Shown piece after piece: positions 8,773 to 16,173 of a stretch of DNA of 32,329 bases. Source of the DNA: Nocardioidaceae bacterium (lineage in GTDB: Bacteria; Actinomycetota; Actinomycetes; Propionibacteriales; Nocardioidaceae); contig JAURVT010000009.1 in assembly GCA_030655315.1 (NCBI GenBank), positions 1 to 32,329 on the forward strand, written 5' to 3'. The position numbers were made by a program, and so were the translations under genes. How positions within the stretch are numbered: position 1 is the stretch's first letter; every line of letters begins with the position of its first letter. Below the pieces are notes generated by a model, which ran no database searches, was not told the origin of the DNA, and saw nothing but the letters and a program-made list of their open reading frames with translations.

Positions 8773-9178
8773 GAGACTCCCCCTCCCGGCACGGACTGGG
8801 GGCGTCCGCGTCGGATCACTTCGCTCGGCCCGACCCCGAGAAGAACAGGTCGGCTCAGTAGGCGTGGACAACTCGTCCAAGCGTGTCAGTGGCCGTCCAA
8901 AAGGGGTATACAGAGACGATCAGTACTGACTCCGGGGATCCTCAAGGGGATCTCAGTGGCGGATCAAGGGCCCGCCGAGCGGCTCCGAGACACGAAACGG
9001 CGGACCTGCCCCGTCAGCAGGTCCGCCGTCCATCGTGGCCTTCTGCGGTTCGGCGTCATCCCCCGATCGCGCCGAGCCGGCCACTGGTGCGTCGACCGGG
9101 CAGAGCCCAGGACGCAGGTCGAGTCTAGTCACGCGGTGTAGGTTTTGTCCGCACTTGTGCGCCACGAGATCTGCGTCG
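8773..9178 (-). promoter_or_regulatory. Intergenic region carrying surface-protein control signals
   Basis: About 400 bases without a gene I can support. Features on the minus strand: a promoter-like pair CGGACA (9146-9151) and TAGACT (9122-9127) with 18-base spacing, just inside the tadC stop; the 13-bp hairpin listed separately; a perfect palindrome TCAGTACTGA (8920-8929); a TATACC hexamer (8905-8910) without a good -35; an inverted repeat TGGAC-N5-GTCCA (8865-8879); and two copies of CGTCCAA 20 bases apart (8874-8880, 8894-8900). The ribosome-binding site GGGAGGGGGAG lies just before 8772. Which hexamers act as the promoter is uncertain. Confidence 0.4.
8997..9029 (-). terminator. Terminator hairpin after the tad operon
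   Basis: Perfect 13-bp stem, ACGGCGGACCTGC (8997-9009) with 9017-9029, and a 7-base loop. On the minus strand it lies about 150 bases after the tadC stop and is followed by TTCGTGTCT. It probably ends the pilus transcript. If the promoter-like pair at 9122-9151 is real, it would instead sit in the surface-protein leader as an attenuator. Confidence 0.6.
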
Positions 9179-10060
9179 TCAGCCCATGGCGTTCATGAGC
9201 GCGGGCGCGAGGATGACGATGAACAGCACCGGCATCACGCACACCATCAGCGGGAAGATCATCTTGACGCTGACCTGGTGCGCCTTGCCCTCGGCGCGCA
9301 CCCGACGCCGCACCCGCATCTCGCCGGCCTGCGTCCGGACGATGGTCGAGACCGGGACGCCGAACTCCTCGGCCTGCACCACCGCCGTGACGAACTTGGC
9401 GAGCTCGTCGACCTCGGTGCGCGCCGCCAGCGCCTGGTAGGCGTCGCGGCGGCTCATGCCGAGGCTCACGTCCTGCATGGTGCGGGTGACCTCCTCGGCG
9501 AGCGGCCCGGTGGCGTTGCGGCCGGTCCGGTTGAGGGCGGCCTCGAGGCTGAGACCCGACTCCACCGAGATGGTCACCTGGTCGAGGATGTCGGGCAGCT
9601 GTCGTTGGATCCGGGCCTGCCGCTCCCCCGCCCGTCCCTTCAGCAGGACGTTGGGCGCCACGTAGCCGAGACCGATCGCCACGAGCCCCATCAGACCGAG
9701 GAACACGCCCTGTCCGCTCATCAGCACGAAGACCATGACACCGACGAGCGTCAGCACGACCTTGGCCACCAGGATCCGTCGCACGCTCCACGCCCCGGGG
9801 TGGCCGGCCAGCTCGAGGTGGCGGGCGGTCGCCGCGCGTGACGACGCCGAGGCCACGTAGCGCAGGACACCGAGCTCGGTCGACGTCCGTGACGAGGAGC
9901 GCCGCGCGGGCGTCGCGGTCGGTGCCGTGCGGTCGGCCACGAGTCGGGCCCGGACCACCCGGCTCGAGCCCAGCGACGTGCCGACGACGGCCAGCACGCC
10001 GCAGCCGACCGCGCCCAGGACGAGCACGAGGCCGAGCAGCAACATCAGGGTGGGGCCCAT
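9179..10060 (-). CDS. tadC: Tad pilus inner-membrane platform protein TadC
   Basis: A 293-residue type II secretion F-domain protein, the second polytopic platform subunit of the Flp/Tad pilus machine. It has an N-terminal membrane helix (LMLLLGLVLVLGAVGCGVLA) and central helices around residues 95-140. The F-domain segment runs through RQLPDILDQVTISVESGLSLEAAL and LGMSRRDAYQALAARTEVDELAKFVTAVVQAEEFG, and two C-terminal hydrophobic segments close the protein (IFPLMVCVMPVLFIVILAPAL). The TadC form is favoured because it is last in the operon and follows a tadB-like gene. The ATG start is 1 base after the tadB stop, and GGAGG lies about 8 bases upstream. With TadB it would form the membrane base that the CpaF ATPase acts on. 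It is the last gene of the operon. Confidence 0.9.
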   Translation of the reverse strand: MGPTLMLLLGLVLVLGAVGCGVLAVVGTSLGSSRVVRARLVADRTAPTATPARRSSSRTSTELGVLRYVASASSRAATARHLELAGHPGAWSVRRILVAKVVLTLVGVMVFVLMSGQGVFLGLMGLVAIGLGYVAPNVLLKGRAGERQARIQRQLPDILDQVTISVESGLSLEAALNRTGRNATGPLAEEVTRTMQDVSLGMSRRDAYQALAARTEVDELAKFVTAVVQAEEFGVPVSTIVRTQAGEMRVRRRVRAEGKAHQVSVKMIFPLMVCVMPVLFIVILAPALMNAMG

Positions 10061-10061
10061 C

Positions 10062-11000
10062 TCAGACCTCCAACGAGGTGACGCGCCGCATCCACAGGCC
10101 GCCCACGGCGTAGAGGACGACGGCGAGCCCGAGCAGGAACAGGCCGGTGGGCGTGGTGAACAACGGGGCGAGGTAGGTGTGGTTCAACAGGGAGTACCCG
10201 CCCGCGACGAAGACCGGCAGGGCCATCACGACGTAGACCGACAGGCGTCCCTCGGCCGACAGGGACATCACCAGCTCCTTGATCTCCTTGCGCTCGCGGA
10301 TGGTCTGGCCGACCCGGTCGAGGACCTCGCCGAGGTTGCCCCCGGTGTCCCGCTGCACCGCGACCGCCTGGGCGACCCAGCCGAAGTCCTCGCTCTGCAT
10401 GCGCGCGGCGACGCCCGACAGCGCCTCGACGAGGTCGCGTCCCAACCGGTTCTCGTTGACCACCCGGCGCAGCTCGTCCGAGGTCGGGCTGGGCGCCTCG
10501 CGGGACACCGTCTCGACCGCCCGCGGCAGGCTGTGTCCGGCCCTGAGTGCCGAGGCGAGCATCTGCATCGTCTCGTCGAGCTGGTCGACGAACGCGGCGC
10601 GACGCTTCGAGGCCCGTCGGAAGACGAACACCCGCGCCCCCAGGGGGACGAGCACCGCGGCGGCGGCGGACAGCAGGAGCCCGCCCACGACGAACGCCAG
10701 CACGGTAGCGGCGAGGGTGAAGCCGGTGATGGTCGTGAGCATCGATCCCTGGGTCACCCGCAGCCCGGCGAGCTCGAGCTGCTCGGTCGGGAACGGACGC
10801 CAGCCGCGGGCACGGAGCACCCGGTCGGTCCAGGCGACGAGACGATCGGTCGCCGACGTCAGGGAGCCGCTCTGGGTCGTCGTGCCCGGCACCTGTCGAC
10901 GCGCCGCCGGGAGCGGCGCGACGGGCGAGCCGAGCACGACGAACAGACCGCAGGCGACGGCCAGCGCCACCATGACCACGCCCGCTCCGAGGCTGCTCAC
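10062..11000 (-). CDS. tadB: Tad pilus inner-membrane platform protein TadB
   Basis: A 312-residue F-domain platform protein. An N-terminal membrane helix (VVMVALAVACGLFVVL) is followed by a helical hairpin near residues 80-125. The F domain contains DQLDETMQMLASALRAGHSLPRAVE and FGWVAQAVAVQRDTGGNLGEVLDRVGQTIRER, and two C-terminal helices finish it. The GTG start at 11000 overlaps the cpaF stop as GTGA, and GGGAG sits just upstream, so the longer open frame reading back into cpaF is not the gene. This overlap implies translational coupling to cpaF. Its role is to form the inner-membrane assembly platform together with TadC. Family assignment is strong; the exact stoichiometry and partners are inferred from other Tad systems. 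Confidence 0.92.
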   Translation of the reverse strand: MSSLGAGVVMVALAVACGLFVVLGSPVAPLPAARRQVPGTTTQSGSLTSATDRLVAWTDRVLRARGWRPFPTEQLELAGLRVTQGSMLTTITGFTLAATVLAFVVGGLLLSAAAAVLVPLGARVFVFRRASKRRAAFVDQLDETMQMLASALRAGHSLPRAVETVSREAPSPTSDELRRVVNENRLGRDLVEALSGVAARMQSEDFGWVAQAVAVQRDTGGNLGEVLDRVGQTIRERKEIKELVMSLSAEGRLSVYVVMALPVFVAGGYSLLNHTYLAPLFTTPTGLFLLGLAVVLYAVGGLWMRRVTSLEV

Positions 11001-12400
11001 CAGGGGCTCCCGGTCGAGCCCGCGACGGCGAACACCGAGTCGTTGACCGTGAGCCCGAGGTCGGCGAACTTCTCCATGAAGTGCGGACGCAGACCCGTCG
11101 CCACCGTCGTCCCCCGGAATCGCCCGTCGGCGTCGACGCCGGCGGCGTAGTCGAACGCGAACGCGTCCTGGAGCGTCACGGTGTCGCCCTCCATGCCGAT
11201 CACCTCGGTGACGTGGGTGATGCGACGGGTGCCGTCCCGGAGCCTGGTCACCTGGACCACGAGGTCCACCGCCGAGGCGATCTGCTCGCGGATCGCGCGC
11301 AGCGGCAGGTCCATGCCGGCCATGAGGACCAGCGTCTCGAGGCGGGCGATCGCGTCGCGCGGGGTGTTGGCGTGCAGCGTGGAGATCGACCCGTCGTGGC
11401 CGGTGTTCATCGCCTGAAGCATGTCGAGGCTCTCGCCACCGCGGCACTCCCCGATGACGATCCGGTCCGGACGCATGCGCAGCGAGTTGCGGACGAGGTC
11501 GCGGATGGTCACCTCGCCCTTGCCCTCGATGTTGGCCGGGCGGCTCTCCAGCCGGACGACGTGGTCCTGCTGCAGCTTCAGCTCCACCGCGTCCTCGATC
11601 GTCACGATGCGCTCGTCGGTCGGGATGAAGGACGACAGCACGTTGAGCAGGGTGGTCTTGCCCGTGCCGGTGCCGCCCGAGACCAGGATGTTGAGCCGCG
11701 CCTCGACGCACGCGTGGAGCAGCTCGGCCATCTGGGGGGTCATCGTGCCGAACGCCACCAGGTCCTTGACCTGCAGCGGGGTGGTGGAGAACTTGCGGAT
11801 CGTCAGCGAGGAGCCGTTGACGGCGAGCGGCGGCACGACGGCGTTGACGCGGGAGCCGTCCTCCAACCGGGCGTCGACCAGGGGCGAGGACTCGTCGATG
11901 CGGCGCCCCACCTTGGCGACGATCCGCTCAATGACGCGGCGCAGGTGCTCCTCGGTCGCAAAGGTGAGCGCGCTGCGTACGAGCCGTCCCCGACGCTCCA
12001 CGTACACTCGGTCGTGGCCGTTCACCATGATCTCGGTGACCGACTCGTCCTCCAGCAGCCGCTGCAGGGGGCCGAGCCCGAGCGCGTCGTCCTCGATGTC
12101 CTTGACGAGCCGCTGGGTCTCGTCGGCGGTGAGCATCAGCTGCTCGTCCTCGACGATGGCCACGACCTCGGCTCGGACCAGGTCGCGCAGCTGGGCGTCG
12201 GTCAGGGCCGAGTCGGTGATCCGCGCCCCGATCCGCGCGAAGAGCGCCTGCACGGTGCGGGCCTTGACCGCCGCCAGCGCGTCGTTGGCCATCCCGGCGG
12301 AGGCGGCGGCCTCGGCCTCGACCAGGCCGTCCTGCGGGTCGGCGACCGCGACCGGTCGTGCCCGGTCCCGGACGGCGTCGAGCCGGTTCGTGAGGCTCAT
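10997..12400 (-). CDS. cpaF: Tad pilus assembly ATPase CpaF/TadA
   Basis: A 467-residue secretion ATPase of the VirB11/CpaF type that powers Flp pilus polymerisation at the cytoplasmic face of the membrane. Visible motifs: an N-terminal helical region to about residue 95; an N-domain with LGPLQRLLEDESVTEIMVNG (about 109-128); Walker A SGGTGTGKTT (about 241-250); a catalytic-acidic region DERIVTIEDAVELKL; Walker B IGECRGGE (about 316-323); and the His box STLHANTPRDAIARLE. The length is typical. The ATG at 12400 overlaps the tadZ stop as ATGA, with GGAG a few bases upstream, and its stop overlaps tadB as GTGA. Chain coupling through the operon suggests fixed expression ratios. Confidence 0.94.
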   Translation of the reverse strand: MSLTNRLDAVRDRARPVAVADPQDGLVEAEAAASAGMANDALAAVKARTVQALFARIGARITDSALTDAQLRDLVRAEVVAIVEDEQLMLTADETQRLVKDIEDDALGLGPLQRLLEDESVTEIMVNGHDRVYVERRGRLVRSALTFATEEHLRRVIERIVAKVGRRIDESSPLVDARLEDGSRVNAVVPPLAVNGSSLTIRKFSTTPLQVKDLVAFGTMTPQMAELLHACVEARLNILVSGGTGTGKTTLLNVLSSFIPTDERIVTIEDAVELKLQQDHVVRLESRPANIEGKGEVTIRDLVRNSLRMRPDRIVIGECRGGESLDMLQAMNTGHDGSISTLHANTPRDAIARLETLVLMAGMDLPLRAIREQIASAVDLVVQVTRLRDGTRRITHVTEVIGMEGDTVTLQDAFAFDYAAGVDADGRFRGTTVATGLRPHFMEKFADLGLTVNDSVFAVAGSTGSPW

Positions 12401-13596
12401 GCCAGCTCCTTGCGTCGGTGGGCCCAGGTCGCGCGACGGGGCTTGACCGGCACCTCGGTGATGCGGGCGACCAGCTCGTGGAGCGGCTTGGCCACGGCAC
12501 CGGGGCGCTTGCGGGCGAGCACGGGCTCCCCGCGGTTGGTGGACAGCGGGAACTCGCGGGAGCGCGGCACGACGACCTCCACCGGAAGACCGACCACCTG
12601 CTCGACGTCGCGCACGGCGAGACCGGCATGGCGGTCCGCGTTGTTGATGACCAGGTGTCGTGCCGCCGGCAGCAGCTGCAGCTCGGTGAGCAGGTGCACC
12701 TCCTTGCGCAGCGCCCTGATGCCGGCCACGTCCATGGTGGTGACGAGCACGGCCTCGTCCGCCACCTCGAGGGCGCCGAGGAGGTGCTCGTCGACGCCGG
12801 CGGCGGTGTCGACGACGACGTGCCGGAACTGCGTCGCCAGCTGGGTGATCAGCTGCCGCACCTGGTCGGCGTCGATCGCGTCGGCCGCGACGGGTGAGTC
12901 CGGGGCGCACAGGACGTACAGGCCCGCCGGGTGCACGCTCAGGAGCGTCTTGAGCACGAGCGAGTCGCGCAGCGCGTGCGGCTGGCACGCGTCGGCCACC
13001 GTGTGCGCGGGGGCGAGGTCGAGCGCGGTGGCCACGTCGCCGAACTGCAGGTCGAGGTCGACCAGGACGGTCTCCATCGGTGCCACCCGCGCGAGGCCCA
13101 CGGCCAGGTTGGTCGCCGTGGTGGTCTTGCCGACGCCGCCCTTGGGCGACAGCACCACCGTCACCTTGCTGGGCGTGGACGGGGGCTCGGTCGCCGGCTG
13201 CGCGCCCGGTGCCTGTCGGAAGGCCTGCTCCCGCGGGTGCTCCCCGGCGCGCAGCAGCAGCACCCGCAGCTGGTCGTCGTCGACGCCGGGCGACAGCACG
13301 TCGCGCACGCCCGCCCTCATCGCCGCCAGCACCAGCTCGGTGTCGGGCTGGGCGACCAGCACGGTCTCGACGAACGGGCGGGACGCGTCGACCACCTTGG
13401 CCAGGGTGAGCGCCTGGTCGACGGGGACCTCCGGACCGATGAAGAGGAGGTCGAGGTGCATGTCGGGGTCGTGCTCGGCCAGCAGGTCGACGTCCAGGCC
13501 CTCCGGTGCGGGCACGGCGTGGACCTCGTGGTCGCCCATCGCGGCCAGGCGGCGCGCGAGGTCGCGGTCGCAGCCCACCAGCAGCACCCGCGTCAT
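12397..13596 (-). CDS. cpaE: Tad pilus localisation ATPase TadZ/CpaE
   Basis: A 399-residue MinD/ParA-like ATPase with an N-terminal atypical receiver-like domain. Residues 1-115 have the receiver pattern (VLLVGCD, then LDLLFIGPEVPV, then VLVAQPDTELVLAAMRAGVRDVLSP) but no clear phosphorylatable Asp arrangement. The ATPase domain has the deviant Walker A KGGVGKTTTATNLA (about 152-165), DLDLQFGDVATALD, and VVVDTAAGVDEHLLGALEVAD for Walker B. In other Tad systems this protein places the machine in the cell. The ATG start overlaps the cpaB stop as ATGA, and its own stop overlaps the cpaF start as ATGA. The C-terminal tail is basic (KPRRATWAHRRKE). Confidence 0.92.
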   Translation of the reverse strand: MTRVLLVGCDRDLARRLAAMGDHEVHAVPAPEGLDVDLLAEHDPDMHLDLLFIGPEVPVDQALTLAKVVDASRPFVETVLVAQPDTELVLAAMRAGVRDVLSPGVDDDQLRVLLLRAGEHPREQAFRQAPGAQPATEPPSTPSKVTVVLSPKGGVGKTTTATNLAVGLARVAPMETVLVDLDLQFGDVATALDLAPAHTVADACQPHALRDSLVLKTLLSVHPAGLYVLCAPDSPVAADAIDADQVRQLITQLATQFRHVVVDTAAGVDEHLLGALEVADEAVLVTTMDVAGIRALRKEVHLLTELQLLPAARHLVINNADRHAGLAVRDVEQVVGLPVEVVVPRSREFPLSTNRGEPVLARKRPGAVAKPLHELVARITEVPVKPRRATWAHRRKELA

Positions 13597-14294
13597 GGCA
13601 GGACGTCCTTGGACGTGATCGTCCGCGGCCCGCTGGTGTCGGTCTCGTCGTTCTGCTTGGTGAGGATGATCCAGCCGAACTCCTCGGCATGGGCGACCTT
13701 GACGGCGTCGTTGCCCTTGACGGCCAGGGTCACCAGCACGGGCTCCTCGGCCGCAGCCAGTGCCGCCGGCGTCCTGACCGCGGTCACCAAGACCATCTGC
13801 AGTGCGAAGCCGGACTGACTGGCGGCCGCCTTCTGCTGGCCGTATCCGGCGATCACGCCGACGACGTCCCCAGGGTCGAGCGCCTTCGCGACGCTGCGCT
13901 GCAGGCTGAGGTCGACGGTGATCTCCTGGAACCCGACCGGGACGTCGGTGGGGTCGGCCTTCTTCTGTGTCTCGGGGGCGGCGAAGCGCGAGGCGAGCAC
14001 CTGCTCGCCGGGCTCGAGCGTCGTCGTCGTGACGCGGCCCGCGACGGCGGCGAGGTCGTCGATCGCGCCCTCGACGACGGCGGTGGCCGGCATCTCGACG
14101 CGCTCGACCCGCGTGCCGATCTTCGCGGCCGCGGTGCCGCTCGGCACGCCCGAGACGACGCGCAGCACCGGCGTCATCTCGGTGCCCTCGAAGGCCCGCG
14201 CCTCGGCTCCTCGGGTGTACCCGATGAGCGAGACGATCCCTCCCACCGCGAGCACGACCGCGAGGGCGGCCGCCACGATCTGTCTGCGTGTCAT
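13593..14294 (-). CDS. cpaB: Flp pilus assembly protein CpaB/RcpC (SAF domain)
   Basis: A 233-residue protein with one N-terminal membrane anchor (MTRRQIVAAALAVVLAVGGI), placing the rest outside. It contains a SAF-type segment (VERVEMPATAVVEGAIDDLAAVAGRVTTTTLEPGEQVLASRFA) and a downstream RcpC-like beta region (ITVDLSLQRSVAKALDPGDVVGVIAGYG). The order membrane anchor, SAF, RcpC matches CpaB proteins. In monoderms without a secretin its role is less clear and probably involves guiding the pilus through the wall; that is inference. The ATG at 14294 is 8 bases from the stop of the tadG-like gene, and its stop overlaps tadZ as ATGA. The longer open frame that continues upstream is antisense-like readthrough. 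Confidence 0.85.
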   Translation of the reverse strand: MTRRQIVAAALAVVLAVGGIVSLIGYTRGAEARAFEGTEMTPVLRVVSGVPSGTAAAKIGTRVERVEMPATAVVEGAIDDLAAVAGRVTTTTLEPGEQVLASRFAAPETQKKADPTDVPVGFQEITVDLSLQRSVAKALDPGDVVGVIAGYGQQKAAASQSGFALQMVLVTAVRTPAALAAAEEPVLVTLAVKGNDAVKVAHAEEFGWIILTKQNDETDTSGPRTITSKDVLP

Positions 14295-14302
14295 GTCGGG
14301 GC

Positions 14303-15346
14303 TCAGTCTCCGGTGGTGAGGGTGGGGTTGACGGGGCCGAGCACCCGGCCGCCGGGGTCGGTGCCGTAGGTGAAGGACGCGTCCTTGGTGGCCGTCCGGG
14401 TGAAGGTCACGCTGATCCCCTGGCAGGGGTTGAAGAGCAGGGCGTTGCTGCACTTGTCGCTCACGCCGGACTCGGCGGCGTAGCTCGTGCCCAGCAGCGG
14501 GAGCACGAAGTAGAAGCGCTTGGCCGAGATGCGCACCGCGGCGAAGCCCTCCACGCGCAGGGTGAGCTGGCTCAGCGCCGGGACCCAGGTGCTCGTGGTG
14601 GTGATGGGGAGCAGCACGGTGTCCCCCACCTTGAGGTCGCCGATCGCGCTCAGGCACCCGGGCGGGGTGATCAGGCTGCCGAGCAGCGCGGTGACGCGGG
14701 CGTCGAGCGAGGTGCTGTAGCGGCACCCACCGAGACCGAGCAGGCTGGTGTACCAGTAGCCGTACCGGCTCGAGCTCACCGTCCCGCGTCCGGGCGGACC
14801 GGCACAGGAGTCCTGGCGGAAGTCGAGCACGGTGCTGAGGTCGGTCCGCACGAGCACCGGTGCCTTTCCGCTCTCGGGCAGGTTGTTCTGGTAGGTGCAC
14901 CAGCCGATGGCGATGGGCAGGATCGGTGCGCCCTCGACCGGCACGCTGTCCCAGCGCGCACCCGACCTCACCCGGACGACCGTGCTCTCGCGACCCATGA
15001 CCGAGGCGAAGGCGAAGGGGACGGTCTTGGTGCCGGCGACCTTGACCTGGCCGCCCGCGGCGGAGAGGGACGTCACCGCGACCGAGCCAGTGCTCGCGTT
15101 GGGAGCAGCCAGGGAAGCGGCGAGCCCGTTGCCGCCGTCCTCTGTGCAGGTGGGCTTGCGGAGTGCGCAGTCGCGCGCGATCGACAGGGCAGCCGAGTCG
15201 GCATGGTTCTGCAGCCTCGCCTTCTCCAGGCTCGCCTTGCCGTAGTCGACGGTGAAGGCGGTCATGCTCAGCACGACGACCATCAGGAGGGCGACCATCA
15301 CGGCCGCCGCCCCGCGCTCGTCGCGAGCCGCCCCGCTCGGGTTCAT
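14303..15346 (-). CDS. TadG-like pilus assembly / pseudopilin-type protein
   Basis: A protein of about 347 residues with the Tad/TadG N-terminal signature DERGAAAVMVALLMVVVLSMTAFTVDYG, a single membrane helix preceded by a short basic/acidic head. LEKARLQNHADSAALSIARDCA follows, typical of TadG-like proteins. The long external region has several cysteines (C-A-L-R-K-P-T-C, GWCTYQ, DSCAGPP, GGCRYS, PPGCLS, DKCSNALLFNPC) that could form disulfides outside the cell. Two starts are possible: ATG at 15352, or ATG at 15346, which gives the 4-base ATGA overlap with tadE seen at other junctions here. I chose 15346. The function of TadG-like proteins in actinobacteria is not well defined; minor pilin or wall anchor are options. 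Confidence 0.82.
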   Translation of the reverse strand: MNPSGAARDERGAAAVMVALLMVVVLSMTAFTVDYGKASLEKARLQNHADSAALSIARDCALRKPTCTEDGGNGLAASLAAPNASTGSVAVTSLSAAGGQVKVAGTKTVPFAFASVMGRESTVVRVRSGARWDSVPVEGAPILPIAIGWCTYQNNLPESGKAPVLVRTDLSTVLDFRQDSCAGPPGRGTVSSSRYGYWYTSLLGLGGCRYSTSLDARVTALLGSLITPPGCLSAIGDLKVGDTVLLPITTTSTWVPALSQLTLRVEGFAAVRISAKRFYFVLPLLGTSYAAESGVSDKCSNALLFNPCQGISVTFTRTATKDASFTYGTDPGGRVLGPVNPTLTTGD

Positions 15347-15732
15347 CCGCATCGCGCGGTCCCCTTGCCCGACAGGACGCGGTTCGCGCCGAACAGGCCG
15401 GTGAGCAACGGCTCGCGGTAGGTCACCGTGACGGTGACGTTGTCCCCGCTGGCGCAGGCACCGGTCGTGCAGCTGATGGCCACGGTCGCCGAAGGTCGCT
15501 CGCTCGCCGACCTCGCGACGGTCGTCGCCGTCGACGTCCGCGCCGCCACCGAGGTGGAGCTGTCACCCGCGGCGAACGACCGGGCGGCAGTCATGGCGGC
15601 ATTGGTCATCGTGATGTTGGTCTTGTAGAGGGAGCCGAACTCCACGATGCCGAGCACCATCATCATCAGGATCGGCGCGATCAGCGCGAACTCGACGGCG
15701 GCGGCGCCGCGGTCACGGGTGCTGCTGGACAA
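15343..15732 (-). CDS. tadE: TadE-like minor pilin
   Basis: A 129-residue TadE family pseudopilin with the class III-type head DRGAAAVEFALIAPILMMMVLGIVEFG: a short N-terminus, Glu at +5 of the hydrophobic stretch, and one membrane helix. A small extracellular domain with two close cysteines (SCTTGAC) follows. The TTG at 15732 is preferred because GGAGGGAGG lies 7 bases upstream. The frame can be extended to a GTG at 15783, but that codon lies inside the arm of a 16-bp hairpin and has no Shine-Dalgarno. Its stop overlaps the following ATG as ATGA. It would be processed by a prepilin peptidase encoded elsewhere, since none is visible here. Confidence 0.85.
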   Translation of the reverse strand: MSSSTRDRGAAAVEFALIAPILMMMVLGIVEFGSLYKTNITMTNAAMTAARSFAAGDSSTSVAARTSTATTVARSASERPSATVAISCTTGACASGDNVTVTVTYREPLLTGLFGANRVLSGKGTARCG

Positions 15733-15751
15733 GGCGCCTCCCTCCGAGAGA

Positions 15752-15794
15752 CCTCGCGCCGCGTGCCGACGGGATCGGGGCACGCGGCGCGAGG
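15752..15794 (-). other. Perfect 16-bp hairpin between flp and tadE
   Basis: CCTCGCGCCGCGTGCC (15752-15767) pairs perfectly with 15779-15794 across an 11-base loop. It lies 45 bases after the pilin stop and 20 bases before the tadE start. There is no T tract. It is likely a leaky terminator or an mRNA processing/stability element that keeps pilin mRNA in excess over the assembly genes. Confidence 0.7.
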
Positions 15795-15811
15795 AGAAGA
15801 CTGGTGCGGGT

Positions 15812-15828
15812 GGGCCTCGACGAGGCCC
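15812..15828 (-). other. Short hairpin right after flp
   Basis: GGGCCT (15812-15817) pairs with AGGCCC (15823-15828) around a 5-base loop. It starts 11 bases after the flp stop codon on the minus strand, so the pilin message is followed by two hairpins in tandem. Confidence 0.5.
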
Positions 15829-15838
15829 GGGACCGAGG

Positions 15839-16030
15839 TCAGATCAGGTCGGCGAAGGCCGCGGACAGCTGGGGGCCGAAGAGCGCGACGGCTGCACCGA
15901 CGGCGATGGCGACAGCCGCGACGAGCACGGCGTACTCCACGGCGCTGGCGCCCTCCTCGCGACGGGCCTTGTCCTGGGCGGAACCGGTGACGACGAGGAC
16001 GGTGAAGAGCAGGCGGTCGATGATGTTCAT
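15839..16030 (-). CDS. flp: Flp family type IVb pilin
   Basis: A 63-residue major pilin. A leader with basic residues (AQDKARREEG) precedes the cleavage-type motif G-ASAVEYAVLVAAVAIAVGAAVALFG. The Glu at +5 and Tyr at +6 are the Flp hallmarks, and cleavage is expected after the Gly. The mature peptide is about 37 residues and mostly one hydrophobic helix, as usual for Flp. The ATG at 16030 is chosen for the strong GGAGGAGA ribosome-binding site 5 to 6 bases upstream; a longer frame to 16066 has no such support. It is first in the operon, before tadE, and is separated from it by two hairpins. It is predicted to be exported and polymerised by CpaF, TadB and TadC. Confidence 0.93.
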   Translation of the reverse strand: MNIIDRLLFTVLVVTGSAQDKARREEGASAVEYAVLVAAVAIAVGAAVALFGPQLSAAFADLI

Positions 16031-16084
16031 GGGATCTCCTCCGAGATGGTGGTGCAGGAGCCTCATGCATCCTGACGAGACAGA

Positions 16085-16127
16085 ACGTTAGGTACTCCAT
16101 TTGTAGTACGCGGGAGATCAGGCAAAA
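16085..16127 (-). promoter_or_regulatory. Candidate flp/tad operon promoter with inverted repeat
   Basis: The AT-richest stretch upstream of flp. On the minus strand TTTTGC (16122-16127) and TACAAA (16100-16105) are 16 bases apart; an alternative -10 is TAACGT (16085-16090). An inverted repeat GTACT-N8-AGTAC (16092-16096 and 16105-16109) overlaps the first -10 and could be an operator. The hexamers match the consensus only weakly. Confidence 0.35.
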
Positions 16128-16173
16128 TCGGACCGAAATAGTCCAACTCGACCGCGGGGATGGCCCGTTCGGG

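Noticed and set aside
8773-8880. Upstream in-frame start adding 36 residues to the surface protein
   Set aside because: The added residues are polar and would bury the signal peptide. The ATG at 8772 has a strong ribosome-binding site.
841-9141. Plus-strand open frame of about 2766 codons opposite the surface protein
   Set aside because: It is antisense to a gene with signal peptide, repeats, sorting signal and ribosome-binding site. Its own translation is an arginine/glycine-rich low-complexity product without domains. Long stop-free antisense frames are expected opposite high-GC repetitive coding DNA.
10997-13690. 897-codon frame including cpaF as one fused protein
   Set aside because: The upstream part is antisense-style arginine/alanine-rich readthrough overlapping tadZ in another frame; cpaF has a coupled ATG at 12400.
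15733-15783. Longer TadE from a GTG at 15783
   Set aside because: The codon lies in a 16-bp hairpin arm and has no Shine-Dalgarno; the TTG at 15732 has an excellent one.
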